Shown here: positions 1 to 7,975 of the stretch, in pieces
Position numbering within the stretch: the stretch's first letter is position 1
Layout of the letters: every line of letters starts with the position of its first letter
Source of the DNA: JBJKRF01 sp046704785
GTDB lineage: Bacteria; Chloroflexota; Anaerolineae; Anaerolineales; Villigracilaceae
NCBI GenBank assembly: GCA_046704785.1
Contig: JBJKRF010000039.1
Location: 1 to 22,136, forward strand
Reading direction: 5' to 3'
DNA: 22,136 bases
Notes under the pieces: model-generated
The model's database searches: none
What the model saw: only the letters and a program-made list of their open reading frames with translations
Told to the model about the DNA's origin: nothing
Position numbers and translations under genes: made by a program

Positions 1-201
1 TGAAGTATCGTAGCCCAAATTTCGAGCTCGATGCTCCATTGTTTGAACGACCTGTGTACCCGCCGGTCGCTGCTCGTTATAGTACATTTTCATGCTTGGT
101 AGTGTAGCCATTCATGACGACTAAACAGATTCAAAAAAGTGCGGTTCTTTGGGGATGCGTGGAACCTGAGAGTAAATCTGAGGGAAATCCTAAATCGCCT
201 C
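1..201. other. Left edge, no confident gene
   Basis: No complete gene is visible. On the + strand a frame beginning at base 3 stays open to a TAG at 105-107 and could be the tail of a gene truncated by the window edge. On the - strand a frame from ATG at 91-93 is open to the left edge for 31 codons, without a Shine-Dalgarno sequence. Neither peptide resembles a family I know, so I do not call either one. Confidence 0.4.
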
Positions 202-230
202 TTGACTTTGGTTCTTGAGTATAGTATCTT
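202..230 (+). promoter_or_regulatory. Promoter of the beta-oxidation operon
   Basis: TTGACT at 202-207 and TATCTT at 225-230 are separated by 17 bases, which is good sigma-A spacing. Transcription would start near 236-238, inside the palindromic operator that follows. The pair lies directly upstream of the TetR gene and its operon. Confidence 0.5.
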
Positions 231-234
231 TAAT

Positions 235-252
235 CTACCGAACGGTCGGTAG
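235..252. promoter_or_regulatory. Palindromic TetR-type operator
   Basis: The 18-bp inverted repeat CTACCGA-ACGG-TCGGTAG has perfect 7-bp arms and a 4-bp centre. It sits at the predicted transcription start and just before the TetR gene, the usual place for an autoregulatory operator. GC-rich palindromes of the ACCGnnnnCGGT type are common for TetR proteins that sense acyl-CoA or lipids. Binding by this particular TetR is inferred. Confidence 0.65.
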
Positions 253-314
253 GTATTTTGAGCTTATTGGAAATCACTCAATCCTGTTTTGTTGCGCCGA
301 TTTCCAGAAATCGA

Positions 315-887
315 ATGACGATGACACGTGACGAAATTTTACAATCTGCTGCCCAGGTCTTCCGCCAGAAAGGGTTCAACGGCGCTTCGATGGCCGATCT
401 GGCCGAGTCTGTTCAACTCCAGAAGGCCAGCCTGTACCACCATTTTTCCAGCAAACAGGAAATCCTGCTGGAACTGCTCGACCGGGCGCTGGCCCTGTTG
501 ACCATGCGCATGGAGCAGGTGATGGCGCAGGATTTGCTGCCTGACCAGAAGTTGCGCCTGGCCATGCGCACGTATCTCGCGGCTTTGAGCGAACAGGCCG
601 ACCTGGTCTCCGTGCTGTTGTTGGAGCATCGTTCCCTCGATCCCGAATACCACGCCCGTCACATTCCCAACCGCGACCGTTTCGAGGGGATGTGGCGGGA
701 TTTGATTCGAGAGGGAGTGCGGGCGGGCGTTTTTGTCTGTCCGGATATTCCATTGATCGTGCGTGGGTTGATGGGCGTAATGAATTGGACCATCACCTGG
801 TACAGTCCGGAAGGGCCGCTGACCATCGACCAGATCTCGGATCGGTTCGCCGACGTTTTTCTCGATGGCTTGAAACGCCCCGCATAG
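315..887 (+). CDS. TetR family repressor of the beta-oxidation operon
   Basis: A 190-residue TetR/AcrR-type regulator. Residues 1-50 form the N-terminal helix-turn-helix: ILQSAAQVF, then GFNGASMADLAE, then the recognition segment QKASLYHHFSSKQEIL, which is the textbook TetR signature. The remainder is a helical ligand-binding domain resembling the C-terminal domain of fatty-acid-responsive members. I chose ATG at 315 because the protein then starts just before the first helix. A TTG at 258 adds 19 unlike residues and would place the start next to the operator; ATG at 321 is also possible. It is the first gene of the operon, 19 bases before the acyl-CoA dehydrogenase gene, with a palindrome at its promoter. 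I infer autoregulated repression relieved by an acyl-CoA. Confidence 0.9.
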   Translation: MTMTRDEILQSAAQVFRQKGFNGASMADLAESVQLQKASLYHHFSSKQEILLELLDRALALLTMRMEQVMAQDLLPDQKLRLAMRTYLAALSEQADLVSVLLLEHRSLDPEYHARHIPNRDRFEGMWRDLIREGVRAGVFVCPDIPLIVRGLMGVMNWTITWYSPEGPLTIDQISDRFADVFLDGLKRPA

Positions 888-906
888 AGTTCCCAAGGAG
901 TAGTCG

Positions 907-2001
907 ATGTATTCTTTTACGCCTTCGGATGAACAGAAAATGTTGATCGATGCGGTTGCTCGTTATGCCAAAAGTGATCTGCGTCCTGTTGCGCACGATG
1001 CCGAGGAAGAGCGTTCCTTGTCGACCAAAGCCGTTTCCAGGGGCTGGGAACTGGGCATCTTGCAAGCCTCCGTCGCAGAGACGTATGGCGGCTTCGGCGA
1101 GCGCTCGGCGATCACCGGCGTGCTGTCCGCCGAAGAACTGGCCTGTGGCGATCTGTCTGGCGCGTTGGCGGTTATGCTCCCCGGCTTGTTCGTCACGCCG
1201 CTTTTGCTGGCTGGCAGCGAATCTCAGAAAAAACAATATATCTCGCCAGTGATCGAAGCGGACTGGCAGCCGTACACTGCCGCGCTGATCGAACCTGCTT
1301 TTGACTTCGATCCCAACGCCCTGCAGACGACGGCCAGCCCGGATGGTGAGGACTACCGGCTCGACGGGCTCAAGACCTACGTCCCGTATGCGGCGCAAGC
1401 GCAGGCGATGATCGTTTATGCCAGCCTCGAGGGGGCCTCGCAGGGCTTCATCATCCCGCTAAAAACTCAAGGGGTGAACGTATCTGAGCGCATCAAGCTG
1501 ATGGGCTTGAACGCCCTCCCGTTGTACCAGGTCCGCCTGGAGGGTGTGCGTATCCCCAAGTCGAATCGTTTGGGCGGCGAGGCCGGGCACGACTTTGCGC
1601 CGCTGCTGGCCTCCATGCGGGTGGCAAACGCGGCGCTGGCGCTGGGCGTGGCAAAGGCCGCCTTCGAATATGCGCGGGACTATGCCAAAGAACGCGAAGT
1701 TTTCGGGGTCAAGGTTGCCCAGAAGCAGGCCATCGCTTTTATGTTGGCCGAGATGGCGACCGAACTGGAGGCGCTGCGCCTGTTGACCTGGGAGGCCGCC
1801 TGGAAGCTGGACGCCGGAAAACGGGATGCTGCTCAGGCCGCCTATCTGGCCGATAGCGGTGCTGCCGATATGGTCATGATGGTCACCGACCGTGCGGTGC
1901 AAATCCTGGGCGGGCATGGTTACATCCGCGACCATCCGGTGGAAATGTGGATGCGCAACGGACGCGGCTTTGCCGCTTTTAGCGGTCTGGCGATGGTTTG
2001 A
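907..2001 (+). CDS. Acyl-CoA dehydrogenase-like subunit lacking the catalytic Glu
   Basis: A 364-residue member of the acyl-CoA dehydrogenase (ACAD) superfamily, preceded by AAGGAG at 895-900. The N-terminal helical domain (about 1-120), middle beta domain (about 120-225) and C-terminal helical domain (about 230-364, with YAKEREVFG and VQILGGHGYIRDHPVE) are all recognisable. Two features are abnormal. The middle-domain motif usually read as TEPxAGSD is degraded to IEPAFDFD. The position of the catalytic base in YEGT is occupied by Ser359 (FSGL), and the protein stops five residues later, so the usual IQRLIxAR tail is missing. I see no Glu at the alternative site used by isovaleryl-CoA dehydrogenase. 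It probably does not dehydrogenate on its own and may be the partner subunit of the next gene product, 42 bases downstream. Confidence 0.88.
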   Translation: MYSFTPSDEQKMLIDAVARYAKSDLRPVAHDAEEERSLSTKAVSRGWELGILQASVAETYGGFGERSAITGVLSAEELACGDLSGALAVMLPGLFVTPLLLAGSESQKKQYISPVIEADWQPYTAALIEPAFDFDPNALQTTASPDGEDYRLDGLKTYVPYAAQAQAMIVYASLEGASQGFIIPLKTQGVNVSERIKLMGLNALPLYQVRLEGVRIPKSNRLGGEAGHDFAPLLASMRVANAALALGVAKAAFEYARDYAKEREVFGVKVAQKQAIAFMLAEMATELEALRLLTWEAAWKLDAGKRDAAQAAYLADSGAADMVMMVTDRAVQILGGHGYIRDHPVEMWMRNGRGFAAFSGLAMV

Positions 2002-2043
2002 CGTGCATCGTCCGGTGTGCGTTGTAGATTTTCGGAGGTAGTG

Positions 2044-3336
2044 ATGACGATTGAATTCGAAGCACCCCAACCGATTGTCAATGCCCGTTTTATGTCACAA
2101 ACCGTGGCCGAGAATATGATGCGTCCGATTTCGCGTGAGATGGACGAAAACGAGCACGAGATTCCTTTTTCGTATATTGAATTCATGCACACGGCCATGA
2201 AAGCGATGGGGGGGATCGCCGGTTCATTGGCCGCGAATCAGGAGAAGGCTCCAGGTTCGGAAGCCCAGAAAGAAACCGGTGAACAGCCAAGGCCCAAGCA
2301 TCCGCCGATAGCGTATCAATTGCTGGCTAATCAGTTGGAAGTGCTTTCCTGGGGAGATGTCGGCATGTATCACACGACCCCCGGTGGCGGTTTGGGGGCC
2401 GCCGCTGTCCAGGCGGCGGGGACGCCGGAACAACGGCAGAACTTCCTGGCGCGTTTTGCCGGGGAAAAGCCGACTTTCGCTGCCATGTGCATGACCGAGC
2501 CCCAGGCCGGGTCGGACACGTCGGCCATCCGGACGCGCGCCGTGTTGGACGAGGCCACTCATGAATGGGTCATCACAGGCGAGAAGATTTTCGTCACCGG
2601 CGGCGACAAATCCCTGACCCAGCGCGACGAGTTCGGTCAGGGTTTTGTGGTGGTCTGGGCCTCGATCGATCCCTCTGCGGGGCGCGCGGGCATGCGTTCG
2701 TTCGTCGTCGAGGCCGGTACGCCCGGCGTAACGGTCACCAAGCTCGAAAAGAAGATGGGTATTCGCGTCAGCGATACAGCGGCCATCTCGTTTGACCATG
2801 TGCGCGTGCCATTCGAGAACCTGCTCGGTTCGGCGACCATCGAAAAGAGCACCAGGGGTTTCAAGGGCGCCATGGCAACGTTCGACGCGACGCGGCCCCT
2901 GGTGGCTGCGACCGGCGTGGGGGTGGCTCGCGCCGCCCTGGAAGAAGTCAAGAAAATGCTCTCGGAGCAGGGCGTGGAAATCCGTTATGGACTGCCGCGC
3001 CAGAAGCTGACCGCTGTCGAACGGGACGTTATCGACATGGAAATTATGCTGCGTTCGGCCTGGCTGCTGGTGCTCAAGGCCGTCTGGATGGCAGATAACA
3101 AACAGCCGAACGCGCTGGAGTCGTCGATGAGCAAGGTCAAAGCGGGCGACGTCGTCACTCGCATCACACAAAAAGCGGTCGAACTGATGGGGCCATTGGG
3201 TTACAGCCGCGACTTTCTGTTGGAAAAGTGGTTCCGTGACGCGAAGATCACCGATATTTATGAAGGCACCGGCCAGATCAACCGGTTGGTCGTCGCGCGC
3301 CATATTTTGGGCTACTCCGGTTCGGAGTTGCGATGA
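2044..3336 (+). CDS. Acyl-CoA dehydrogenase, catalytic
   Basis: A 430-residue flavin-dependent acyl-CoA dehydrogenase, catalysing the first, trans-2-enoyl-forming step of beta-oxidation and passing electrons to electron-transfer flavoprotein. The FAD/substrate motif CMTEPQAGSD is intact, and the catalytic base is present as Glu407 in IYEGTGQINRLVVARHIL. The ATG at 2044 is chosen because GGAGG (2034-2038) lies five bases upstream; a GTG at 2017 has no such site. The protein is longer than the usual ~380 residues, partly because of a hydrophilic insert of about 25 residues (65-88, rich in Glu, Lys, Pro and Gln) in the N-terminal helical domain. It overlaps or abuts the next gene (the TGA at 3334-3336 shares bases with a possible ATG at 3333). 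Chain-length specificity cannot be read from the sequence. Confidence 0.93.
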   Translation: MTIEFEAPQPIVNARFMSQTVAENMMRPISREMDENEHEIPFSYIEFMHTAMKAMGGIAGSLAANQEKAPGSEAQKETGEQPRPKHPPIAYQLLANQLEVLSWGDVGMYHTTPGGGLGAAAVQAAGTPEQRQNFLARFAGEKPTFAAMCMTEPQAGSDTSAIRTRAVLDEATHEWVITGEKIFVTGGDKSLTQRDEFGQGFVVVWASIDPSAGRAGMRSFVVEAGTPGVTVTKLEKKMGIRVSDTAAISFDHVRVPFENLLGSATIEKSTRGFKGAMATFDATRPLVAATGVGVARAALEEVKKMLSEQGVEIRYGLPRQKLTAVERDVIDMEIMLRSAWLLVLKAVWMADNKQPNALESSMSKVKAGDVVTRITQKAVELMGPLGYSRDFLLEKWFRDAKITDIYEGTGQINRLVVARHILGYSGSELR

Positions 3337-3365
3337 CGGCTTCGCGTCGCGTTGGGAGATGGAGC

Positions 3366-5765
3366 ATGAAATATCACCTTCATAATGCGGTGGTGATCGG
3401 TGCGGGCACGATGGGAGCGGCCATTGCTGCGCACCTGGCAAATGCCGGGATTCCGGTGACTTTGCTCGATCTGGTGCCCGCAGGCGCACCACCCGATGAC
3501 CCTGACGCGCGAAACAAGATCGTCGAGGAGGGCCTGGAGCGGGCCCGGAGATCTCGCCCGGCGAGTTTTTTCTCGTCCGACGAGTACCCGCTGGTTCGCA
3601 CGGGCAATCTGGAAGACGATTTCGAGTCAGCCGTGGTCAAGGCCGATTGGGTGATTGAAGCCATCGTTGAAAGCCTGAAACCCAAACAAGACCTGATGGC
3701 GCGCATCGACGCGGCCCGCAAGCCGGGCAGCATCGTTTCCAGCAACACGTCGGGGATTCCGCTGCACGACATCGCTGCGGGCCGCTCGGACGATTTCCGG
3801 CAGCACTTTCTGGGGACGCATTTTTTCAACCCGCCGCGCTATCTCAAACTGCTTGAAGTCATCCCGCTGGCCGAGACGTTGCCTGCTGTGGTCGATTTTG
3901 TTGCCTGGGTGGGCGAGTATCGCCTGGGAAAGGGAGTCGTGCTGTGCCGGGATACGCCGAATTTCATCGGGAATCGACTTGCATCTGTGACGGGTGCTTT
4001 TGCGCTGGACTTTATTTTGAAGAATGGCTATCGCGTGGAAGAAGTGGATGCCGCGACCGGCCCCCTGATCGGACGCCCCAAGACGGCGACCTTCCGTTTG
4101 CTGGACTTGGTTGGAATCGATGTGTGGGATCACGTGGATCGGAATCTGACGCCGGCCATTCCGTACGATAGCTATGCTCAACCGTACCTGAGCGCCAAAG
4201 CGCCGAACGAACTCATTGCCAGCATGCTCCAGCGCGGCTGGCTGGGCAACAAAACGAAAGCCGGTTTTTATAAGGAAGTGCGCAACGAGCAAGGCCAGAA
4301 GGAGTTTTGGCCGCTCGATCTACAAAAACTCGAACATGTCTCGCCGACCAAGCCACGCTTCGAGTCGTTGGGGAAGGCAAAGGAACACGAAGACCTGGGA
4401 GAACGCCTGAAAATTCTGTTGGCTGAAAGCGACCGGGCTGCCGAATTGGTCAAAGCGCTGACGTATCATGGATTTCAGTACGCTTCCACGCTGTTGCCCG
4501 AAGTGGCCGATAGCGGCAAGCCGATTGACGATGCCCTGCGCTGGGGCTTCGGCCACGAGGCTGGGCCGTTCGAGACCTGGGACCGCCTGGGCGTGCGAGC
4601 TACCGTCGAGCAAATGAAGACCGCCGGGTTTGCGCCGGCTGCCTGGGTGGACGAAATGCTCGCGGGTGGAATCGAGAGCTTCTACCAGTACCGGGACGAT
4701 GTCAAAGTGGGGGTGTACGACATGGGGAAGAAAGCTTATGTCCCCACCCAGCGTCCGGCAAATTTATTGTTGCTCTCCGAACTGAAAGCGGCGCGAAAGA
4801 TGATCGCCGAGAATGCCGGGGCCAGCCTGTACGATACCGGCGATGGCGTGGCGCTGCTGGAGTTTCACACCAAGATGAACACACTTGATGACGATATTTT
4901 CAAACTGTCCTCCGAGGCGCTTGACCGCGTGGAACAGGAGTTCGATGGACTGGTGATCGGTAACGAAGCCGAAAATTTCAGCGCGGGTGCCAACGTTTTC
5001 GTCATTGTGGTTGCCGCGCAGCAGGGCATGTGGGACACGCTCGACGAGGCCGTCCGCCGGCTGCAAGGCCTGAACATGCGCATGCGTTATTTTCCCAAAC
5101 CGGTGGTCGTTGCGCCGGCGGGGTTGGCGTTGGGTGGCGGCTGTGAGATCAGCATGCACGCCTCGCGGGTCGTGGCAGCAGCGGAGTTGTATATTGGACT
5201 GGTGGAACTGGGCGTGGGCATTCTCCCTGCCGGTGGCGGGACAAAAGAGATGCTGCGGCGCATCGTCAATCCGCCGCTACACACGCTGAACGCCGATGCG
5301 CTGCCTTTTTTACAGCGTATGCTCGAACAGGTGGGCCAGGCAAAGGTGGCTACCAGCGCTGTGGAAGCGCGCCAGTTTGGGATTCTGGGTGCACAGGATC
5401 GTATCGTCATGAACCGCGATCACCTGCTGGCCGAGGCTCGTCGGGAAGTCCTGCACATGGCGGCCAGCGGATATCGCCCACCGGCGCCAGAGCCGATCTA
5501 CGCTGCCGGGCGCGACGCTTTGGCCGCACTGCGTGTAGGCCTGGAGATGTTCAAGCAGGGCAAATTCATCAGCGAATATGACCAATACGTGGCCGGAAAG
5601 CTGGCAACCGTGATGACCGGCGGCGACTTGAGCCGTCCGCAGTGGGTGGACGAACAATACCTCCTCGACCTGGAGCGCGAGGCATTCCTGTCGCTGTGCG
5701 GCGAGCAAAAAACCCAGGCGCGCATGTGGTCGGTCTTGCAGACGGGCAAGCCGTTGAGAAATTGA
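3366..5765 (+). CDS. fadN: 3-hydroxyacyl-CoA dehydrogenase / enoyl-CoA hydratase fusion (FadN-type)
   Basis: A 799-residue bifunctional beta-oxidation enzyme for the hydration and second oxidation steps. Order is dehydrogenase first, hydratase last, as in Bacillus FadN and opposite to Escherichia FadB. The NAD-binding Rossmann motif GAGTMG is at residues 12-17, SSNTSG follows, and the catalytic His152 lies in THFFNPPRYLKLLEV. The 3HCDH C-terminal domains occupy roughly 190-440. The crotonase domain (about 470-680) keeps both catalytic glutamates, Glu594 in GGGCEISM and Glu614 in LVELGVG. ATG at 3366 is preferred because GGGAG (3354-3358) is seven bases upstream and the protein then begins at the usual place; ATG at 3333, overlapping the previous stop, adds 11 residues. 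It is followed 32 bases later by the thiolase gene. Confidence 0.93.
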   Translation: MKYHLHNAVVIGAGTMGAAIAAHLANAGIPVTLLDLVPAGAPPDDPDARNKIVEEGLERARRSRPASFFSSDEYPLVRTGNLEDDFESAVVKADWVIEAIVESLKPKQDLMARIDAARKPGSIVSSNTSGIPLHDIAAGRSDDFRQHFLGTHFFNPPRYLKLLEVIPLAETLPAVVDFVAWVGEYRLGKGVVLCRDTPNFIGNRLASVTGAFALDFILKNGYRVEEVDAATGPLIGRPKTATFRLLDLVGIDVWDHVDRNLTPAIPYDSYAQPYLSAKAPNELIASMLQRGWLGNKTKAGFYKEVRNEQGQKEFWPLDLQKLEHVSPTKPRFESLGKAKEHEDLGERLKILLAESDRAAELVKALTYHGFQYASTLLPEVADSGKPIDDALRWGFGHEAGPFETWDRLGVRATVEQMKTAGFAPAAWVDEMLAGGIESFYQYRDDVKVGVYDMGKKAYVPTQRPANLLLLSELKAARKMIAENAGASLYDTGDGVALLEFHTKMNTLDDDIFKLSSEALDRVEQEFDGLVIGNEAENFSAGANVFVIVVAAQQGMWDTLDEAVRRLQGLNMRMRYFPKPVVVAPAGLALGGGCEISMHASRVVAAAELYIGLVELGVGILPAGGGTKEMLRRIVNPPLHTLNADALPFLQRMLEQVGQAKVATSAVEARQFGILGAQDRIVMNRDHLLAEARREVLHMAASGYRPPAPEPIYAAGRDALAALRVGLEMFKQGKFISEYDQYVAGKLATVMTGGDLSRPQWVDEQYLLDLEREAFLSLCGEQKTQARMWSVLQTGKPLRN

Positions 5766-5797
5766 AATGCCCAGGCAGATAGGAAAAGGAGCGTCTT

Positions 5798-6973
5798 ATG
5801 GATATGCGTGAAGCCGTCATCGTCGCTGCTGCCCGCACTGCGGTTGGCAAAGCCCGAAAAGGCGGGCTGGCAACCGTCCGCCCAGACGAGATGGCCGCTG
5901 CGGTGATTCGGGAACTGCTGCAACGTGTTCCGGCCCTCGACCCGGCGCAAGTGAATGACGTTATTTTGGGCTGCGCCTTTCCTGAAGGCGAGCAGGGTCT
6001 GAATATGGCCCGCAGCGTGGCATTGCGTGCCGGGCTCCCCGATTCTGTTCCCGGCGAGACGATCAACCGCTACTGCTCTTCGGGCTCGCAGTCCATCGCT
6101 CACGCCGCGTTTGCGATCATGACCGGTCAGTTGGAGGTTGCCATTGCCGGGGGTGCCGAGTCGATGAGCATGGTGCCGATGACTGGTAATAAGTTTGCCC
6201 CCAATGCCTACTTCGCCGCCCAACAGCCGGATGTGTATACCAATATGGGCCTGACAGCTGAGAACGTGGCGGAAAAATATGGAATTGGCCGCGACGACCA
6301 GGACGCGTTCGCACTGCGCAGCAACCAGCGAGCCTCGCAGGCCGTCTCATCCGGTCTCTTCGACCCGGAAATTGTCCCCATCGAGGTGGAGTTGGTCGAA
6401 CCCGGTGGGGGGCGTTCGTTCACCGTCAGGCGTGACGAAGGCCCGCGTGCCGATACCAGCCTGGAAGCGCTGTCCAAGCTGCGCCCGGTTTTCAAGCAGG
6501 GCGGATCGGTCACTGCGGGCAACTCGTCCCAGATGTCGGATGGGGCGGCGGGTGTGGTCATTATGGCTGCGGAAAAAGCCGTCAAATTGGGACTCACACC
6601 CCTGGCGCGTTTCGCTTCGTTCGCCACAGGCGGCGTCCCGCCAGCGTTGATGGGCATCGGACCGATTGCGGCAGTTCCCAAAGCGCTCAAACTGGCTGGG
6701 TTGGTGCTTGCCGATATTGACCTGATCGAACTCAACGAGGCTTTTGCCGCCCAGTCGCTGGCTGTGGTGCGCGAATTGGAACTGGACATGGAGCGTGTGA
6801 ACGTCAACGGCGGCGCCATTGCGCTTGGGCATCCGTTGGGTTGTACGGGTGCCAAGTTGACGACCCAATTGCTTTACGAGATGGCGCGCCGCAAGTCAAA
6901 ATATGGCATGGTCACGATGTGCGTCGGCGGCGGGATGGGGGCAGCCACGATTTTCGAGAACTTGCAGAATTAG
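5798..6973 (+). CDS. fadA: Acetyl-CoA acyltransferase (3-ketoacyl-CoA thiolase)
   Basis: A 391-residue thiolase that cleaves 3-ketoacyl-CoA with CoA to give acetyl-CoA and a shortened acyl-CoA, completing the cycle. The three catalytic residues are visible: Cys93 in NRYCSSGSQ, His345 in GGAIALGHPLGCTGA and Cys375 in CVGGGMGA. GGAESMS, a thiolase signature, is present, and the length is typical. AAAAGGAG ends at 5791, six bases before the ATG. Position right after the FadN-type gene supports a degradative rather than a biosynthetic thiolase, although sequence alone does not exclude acetyl-CoA C-acetyltransferase activity. Confidence 0.94.
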   Translation: MDMREAVIVAAARTAVGKARKGGLATVRPDEMAAAVIRELLQRVPALDPAQVNDVILGCAFPEGEQGLNMARSVALRAGLPDSVPGETINRYCSSGSQSIAHAAFAIMTGQLEVAIAGGAESMSMVPMTGNKFAPNAYFAAQQPDVYTNMGLTAENVAEKYGIGRDDQDAFALRSNQRASQAVSSGLFDPEIVPIEVELVEPGGGRSFTVRRDEGPRADTSLEALSKLRPVFKQGGSVTAGNSSQMSDGAAGVVIMAAEKAVKLGLTPLARFASFATGGVPPALMGIGPIAAVPKALKLAGLVLADIDLIELNEAFAAQSLAVVRELELDMERVNVNGGAIALGHPLGCTGAKLTTQLLYEMARRKSKYGMVTMCVGGGMGAATIFENLQN

Positions 6974-7080
6974 CGCCGTGTTGCCTGAAAGACTTTTCTA
7001 CTTTACGGACGACTCCAGGTAAAATTAGCGGGATGATCGAAGACAAGCCAACAACACAAAGATAAGGAGAACCGCTTATT

Positions 7081-7407
7081 ATGCCTCTCACAATTGCTGA
7101 TTTGATGTCCAAGATGCCCGGTGCATTTGTTCCCGAAAAAGCGGCTGGCCTGGATGCTGTTATCCAGTTTAAGTTTACCGGCGCCGAATCCGGAAATTGG
7201 TATGTTGCCATCAAGGACGGCAAAGTCGAAGTGACGCAGGGCGAATATCCCAGCCCGTCGATGACGCTGACGGCGGATTCGGGCGACTACCTTCAGTTGT
7301 TTACTGGCCAACTCGATCCGATGCAGGCTTTCATGCAGGGCAAACTCAAACTTCAGGGCGACCTGAATTTGGCGATGAAGATGACGCAATTCTTCCAGAT
7401 GCGCTGA
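7081..7407 (+). CDS. SCP2 sterol-binding domain protein
   Basis: A 108-residue protein consisting almost only of a sterol carrier protein 2 (SCP2) fold. The N-terminal segment (MSKMPGAF) is followed by strands with FKFTGAESGNWYVAIKDGKVEV, and the C-terminal half carries the family pattern of AFMQGKLKLQGDLNLAMKM, with the GKLKxxGD turn. SCP2 domains bind lipids or fatty acyl-CoA in a hydrophobic tunnel. Small free-standing bacterial versions are often found near fatty-acid metabolism genes. It lies 107 bases after the thiolase gene on the same strand, with AAGGAG at 7064-7069 (11 bases from the ATG). I infer an acyl-CoA carrier or buffer role for the operon. The gap leaves open whether it has its own promoter. 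Confidence 0.88.
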   Translation: MPLTIADLMSKMPGAFVPEKAAGLDAVIQFKFTGAESGNWYVAIKDGKVEVTQGEYPSPSMTLTADSGDYLQLFTGQLDPMQAFMQGKLKLQGDLNLAMKMTQFFQMR

Positions 7408-7454
7408 GCAGGCTCACACAACAACGCTTTTCGTCTTTGAGGTCTGATCAATGT

Positions 7455-7472
7455 TGTGGACATGCCTCCACA
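7455..7472 (+). terminator. Weak hairpin after the SCP2 gene
   Basis: TGTGGA (7455-7460) pairs with TCCACA (7467-7472) across a six-base loop and is followed by TTTACTCTTAT. It is a short stem with a mixed U-tract, so it is only a possible end of the beta-oxidation transcript. Confidence 0.3.
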
Positions 7473-7508
7473 TTTACTCTTATCACGGGAAATTCCAAAG
7501 AACCGATG

Positions 7509-7536
7509 CCCATGGGAGTTTGTAGTCTCCCTTGGG
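7509..7536. repeat. Imperfect 10-bp inverted repeat just upstream of a -10 box
   Basis: CCCATGGGAG (7509-7518) and CTCCCTTGGG (7527-7536) pair with one mismatch around the eight-base loop TTTGTAGT. There is no U-tract, so it is not an obvious terminator. It occupies the expected -35 region of the TATAAT at 7541-7546, which fits an operator better. Confidence 0.55.
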
Positions 7537-7540
7537 CGTG

Positions 7541-7546
7541 TATAAT
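7541..7546 (+). promoter_or_regulatory. -10 box of a probable leaderless transcript
   Basis: A perfect TATAAT ends only six bases before the ATG at 7553, so transcription should start at or within a base or two of the start codon. No Shine-Dalgarno sequence precedes that ATG. TTTGTA (7519-7524) is a poor -35 candidate with 16-base spacing. The arrangement suggests a leaderless mRNA. Confidence 0.5.
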
Positions 7547-7552
7547 TACCCT

Positions 7553-7975
7553 ATGCCAACTTTGACACGCTGGTTCGTACGAACGTCGTTCATTTACCTG
7601 TTTTTTGGTTTGGCCGTTGGCATTTTACTGGCTCTCGGTCAGGTCAACTTGCTCTCTTCCTTTTCGACGGGGATGTTCCCTGTCTACATTCACCTGCTTG
7701 TTTTTGGATGGTTGACTCAATTGATTTTCGGTATTGCCCTCTGGATGTTTCCGAAGTATTCTCGCGAGCAGCCACGTGGAAACGAAGGGCTTAGCTGGGC
7801 AACCTATGTACTTTTGAATGTAGGGCTCCTGTTGCGAGTGGTGGGGGAACCCTTGAATGCGGCGAATGCTCATAACCTCTTCGCTGATTGGTTATTGGTG
7901 ATTTCTGCGTTGCTACAATGGGCCGCTGCTATAGGGTTTGTGCTCAACGTCTGGCCGCGTGTGAAGGAGAGATGA
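7553..7975 (+). CDS. Four-helix membrane protein with conserved His, copy 1
   Basis: A 140-residue hydrophobic protein with four predicted membrane segments, at roughly residues 8-27, 42-67, 81-101 and 109-134. The second contains PVYIHLLVFGWLTQLIFGIA and is followed by WMFP and a loop with PRGNE. A His next to a GW-containing helix recalls the haem-ligand helix of heme-copper oxidase subunit I and the small proteins resembling it, but haem binding is not shown. It is clearly paralogous to the next gene product, sharing FGWLxQLxxGxAxWxxP, PRGxE, LLNxG and a terminal WPRVK. ATG at 7553 is chosen over an upstream TTG (7532) because the TATAAT lies between them. Its stop overlaps the start of copy 2. 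I do not recognise a named function. Confidence 0.82.
   Translation: MPTLTRWFVRTSFIYLFFGLAVGILLALGQVNLLSSFSTGMFPVYIHLLVFGWLTQLIFGIALWMFPKYSREQPRGNEGLSWATYVLLNVGLLLRVVGEPLNAANAHNLFADWLLVISALLQWAAAIGFVLNVWPRVKER

Noticed and set aside
1..93. Minus-strand fragment with YNEQRP near the left edge as a transposase tail
   Set aside because: The short motif recalls IS3-type integrases, but the surrounding residues do not match, and the frame runs off the edge instead of ending soon after.
339..896. Long open frames antisense to the TetR gene
   Set aside because: They are shadows of a clear TetR coding frame, with no ribosome site and no recognisable domain.
2224..3492. 422-codon minus-strand open frame
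   Set aside because: It is antisense to the acyl-CoA dehydrogenase and FadN-type genes, which have intact catalytic motifs. It is a by-product of GC-rich codon use.
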